A DNA stretch of 64,000 bases from Pseudomonas lini (GTDB lineage: Bacteria > Pseudomonadota > Gammaproteobacteria > Pseudomonadales > Pseudomonadaceae): contig NZ_JYLB01000001.1 in assembly GCF_001042905.1 (NCBI RefSeq), positions 62,001 to 126,000 of the forward strand, written 5' to 3'. A model generated the notes under the pieces. The model searched no databases. It was not told the origin of the DNA and saw only the letters and a program-made list of their open reading frames with translations. The position numbers and the translations under genes are program-made. This document shows positions 63,784 through 64,000 of the stretch, piece by piece. The first letter of the stretch is position 1. Every line of letters starts with the position of its first letter.

Positions 63784-64000
63784 ATGCGCTGGGTTTGCAT
63801 TCTCTTCCCGCAATTGGCGCTGGACGCGGTACTGCGTCAGCGCCCCGACCCCAACGAACCGCTGGCGCTGCTGACCGGTCCGGCCCAGCGTCGGGTGCTG
63901 CAAGCGGTCAACGGTTCGGCGCGGGCGCTGGGCTTGCGGCCCGGCCAGTCGATGACCGCCGCTCAGGCCTTGAGCAAAGGTTTTGTCACCGCCGAATACG
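63784..64000 (+). CDS. imuB: ImuB, Y-family polymerase-like protein (partial)
   Basis: The first 72 codons are visible (MRWVCILFPQLALDAVLRQR...), running off the right edge. The opening W-x-C-I-L-F-P-Q-L-A-L-D-A and later ALGLRPGQSMTAAQAL match ImuB, which lacks polymerase catalytic residues and bridges ImuA, the beta clamp and DnaE2. Starts seven bases after the imuA stop. Confidence 0.92.
   Translation, partial: MRWVCILFPQLALDAVLRQRPDPNEPLALLTGPAQRRVLQAVNGSARALGLRPGQSMTAAQALSKGFVTAEY

Overview
The window looks like chromosome of a Pseudomonas of the broad fluorescens group. It has high-GC housekeeping genes, REP-type palindromes typical of that genus, and a lexA2-imuA-imuB SOS mutagenesis cassette. 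About three quarters of it (position 1 to about 48570) is a lambdoid, siphovirus-type prophage whose right end abuts the 3' end of a tRNA-Ser(UGA) gene (48580-48667, minus strand). The left end with integrase and attL lies outside the window.

Prophage layout. The leftward early operon (1-4770, minus) carries a Gp157-like protein, a Rad52/ERF-like annealing protein, a GHKL-ATPase-like protein and small genes. It is headed by a promoter embedded in three palindromic operators, a lambda-type nut site and a small basic ORF in the position of N. Small terminator-bounded genes, one under a LexA box, a lipoprotein and a membrane/zinc gene pair occupy 4780-7815. The CI repressor (minus) and Cro (plus) flank a second operator cluster (8601-8672). 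Rightward early genes follow: YdaT-like, Rha, an O-like replication gene containing five iterons, a replication-associated gene, DUF1367, NinG and a Q-position gene. Then come a late leader with terminator, a holin, an amber-interrupted Acb2-like anti-CBASS gene, and accessory genes.

The late block runs terminase, portal, head morphogenesis, scaffold, a frameshifted major capsid gene, connectors, tail tube, a tail chaperone pair with a GGGAAAC -1 slip site, tape measure, and tail tip genes M, L, K, I and J. It is interrupted between K and I by a P22 immI-like module: an XRE-RHH repressor divergent from two antirepressors. Tail fibre genes, an SGNH hydrolase, an SleB-type endolysin and nested Rz/Rz1 follow. 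The right-end cargo is an AT-rich glycine-rich membrane protein and a LexA-box-controlled coiled-coil gene.

Host part (48.6-64 kb): YccA/Bax inhibitor-1 protein, an AsnC-type regulator, an EamA exporter, a GapN-like aldehyde dehydrogenase, a DyP peroxidase and a Gfo/Idh/MocA oxidoreductase. Next is a GntR-controlled cluster combining an AprA-like flavoprotein, a two-cluster ferredoxin, an NrtA/SsuA/TauA-type ABC importer, a HEAT-repeat protein and a DUF971 protein. The window ends in lexA2, imuA and the start of imuB.

The most interesting leads are the Acb2-like gene broken by one amber codon, the glycine-rich membrane cargo gene next to attR, the second (immI-like) immunity region, a 36-bp palindrome present both inside rha and beside acb2, a 33-residue ORF with a full-length anti-SD match, and the uncharacterised AprAB-like/ABC/HEAT operon. 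Family names were assigned by recognition of sequence motifs only; no database search was run.
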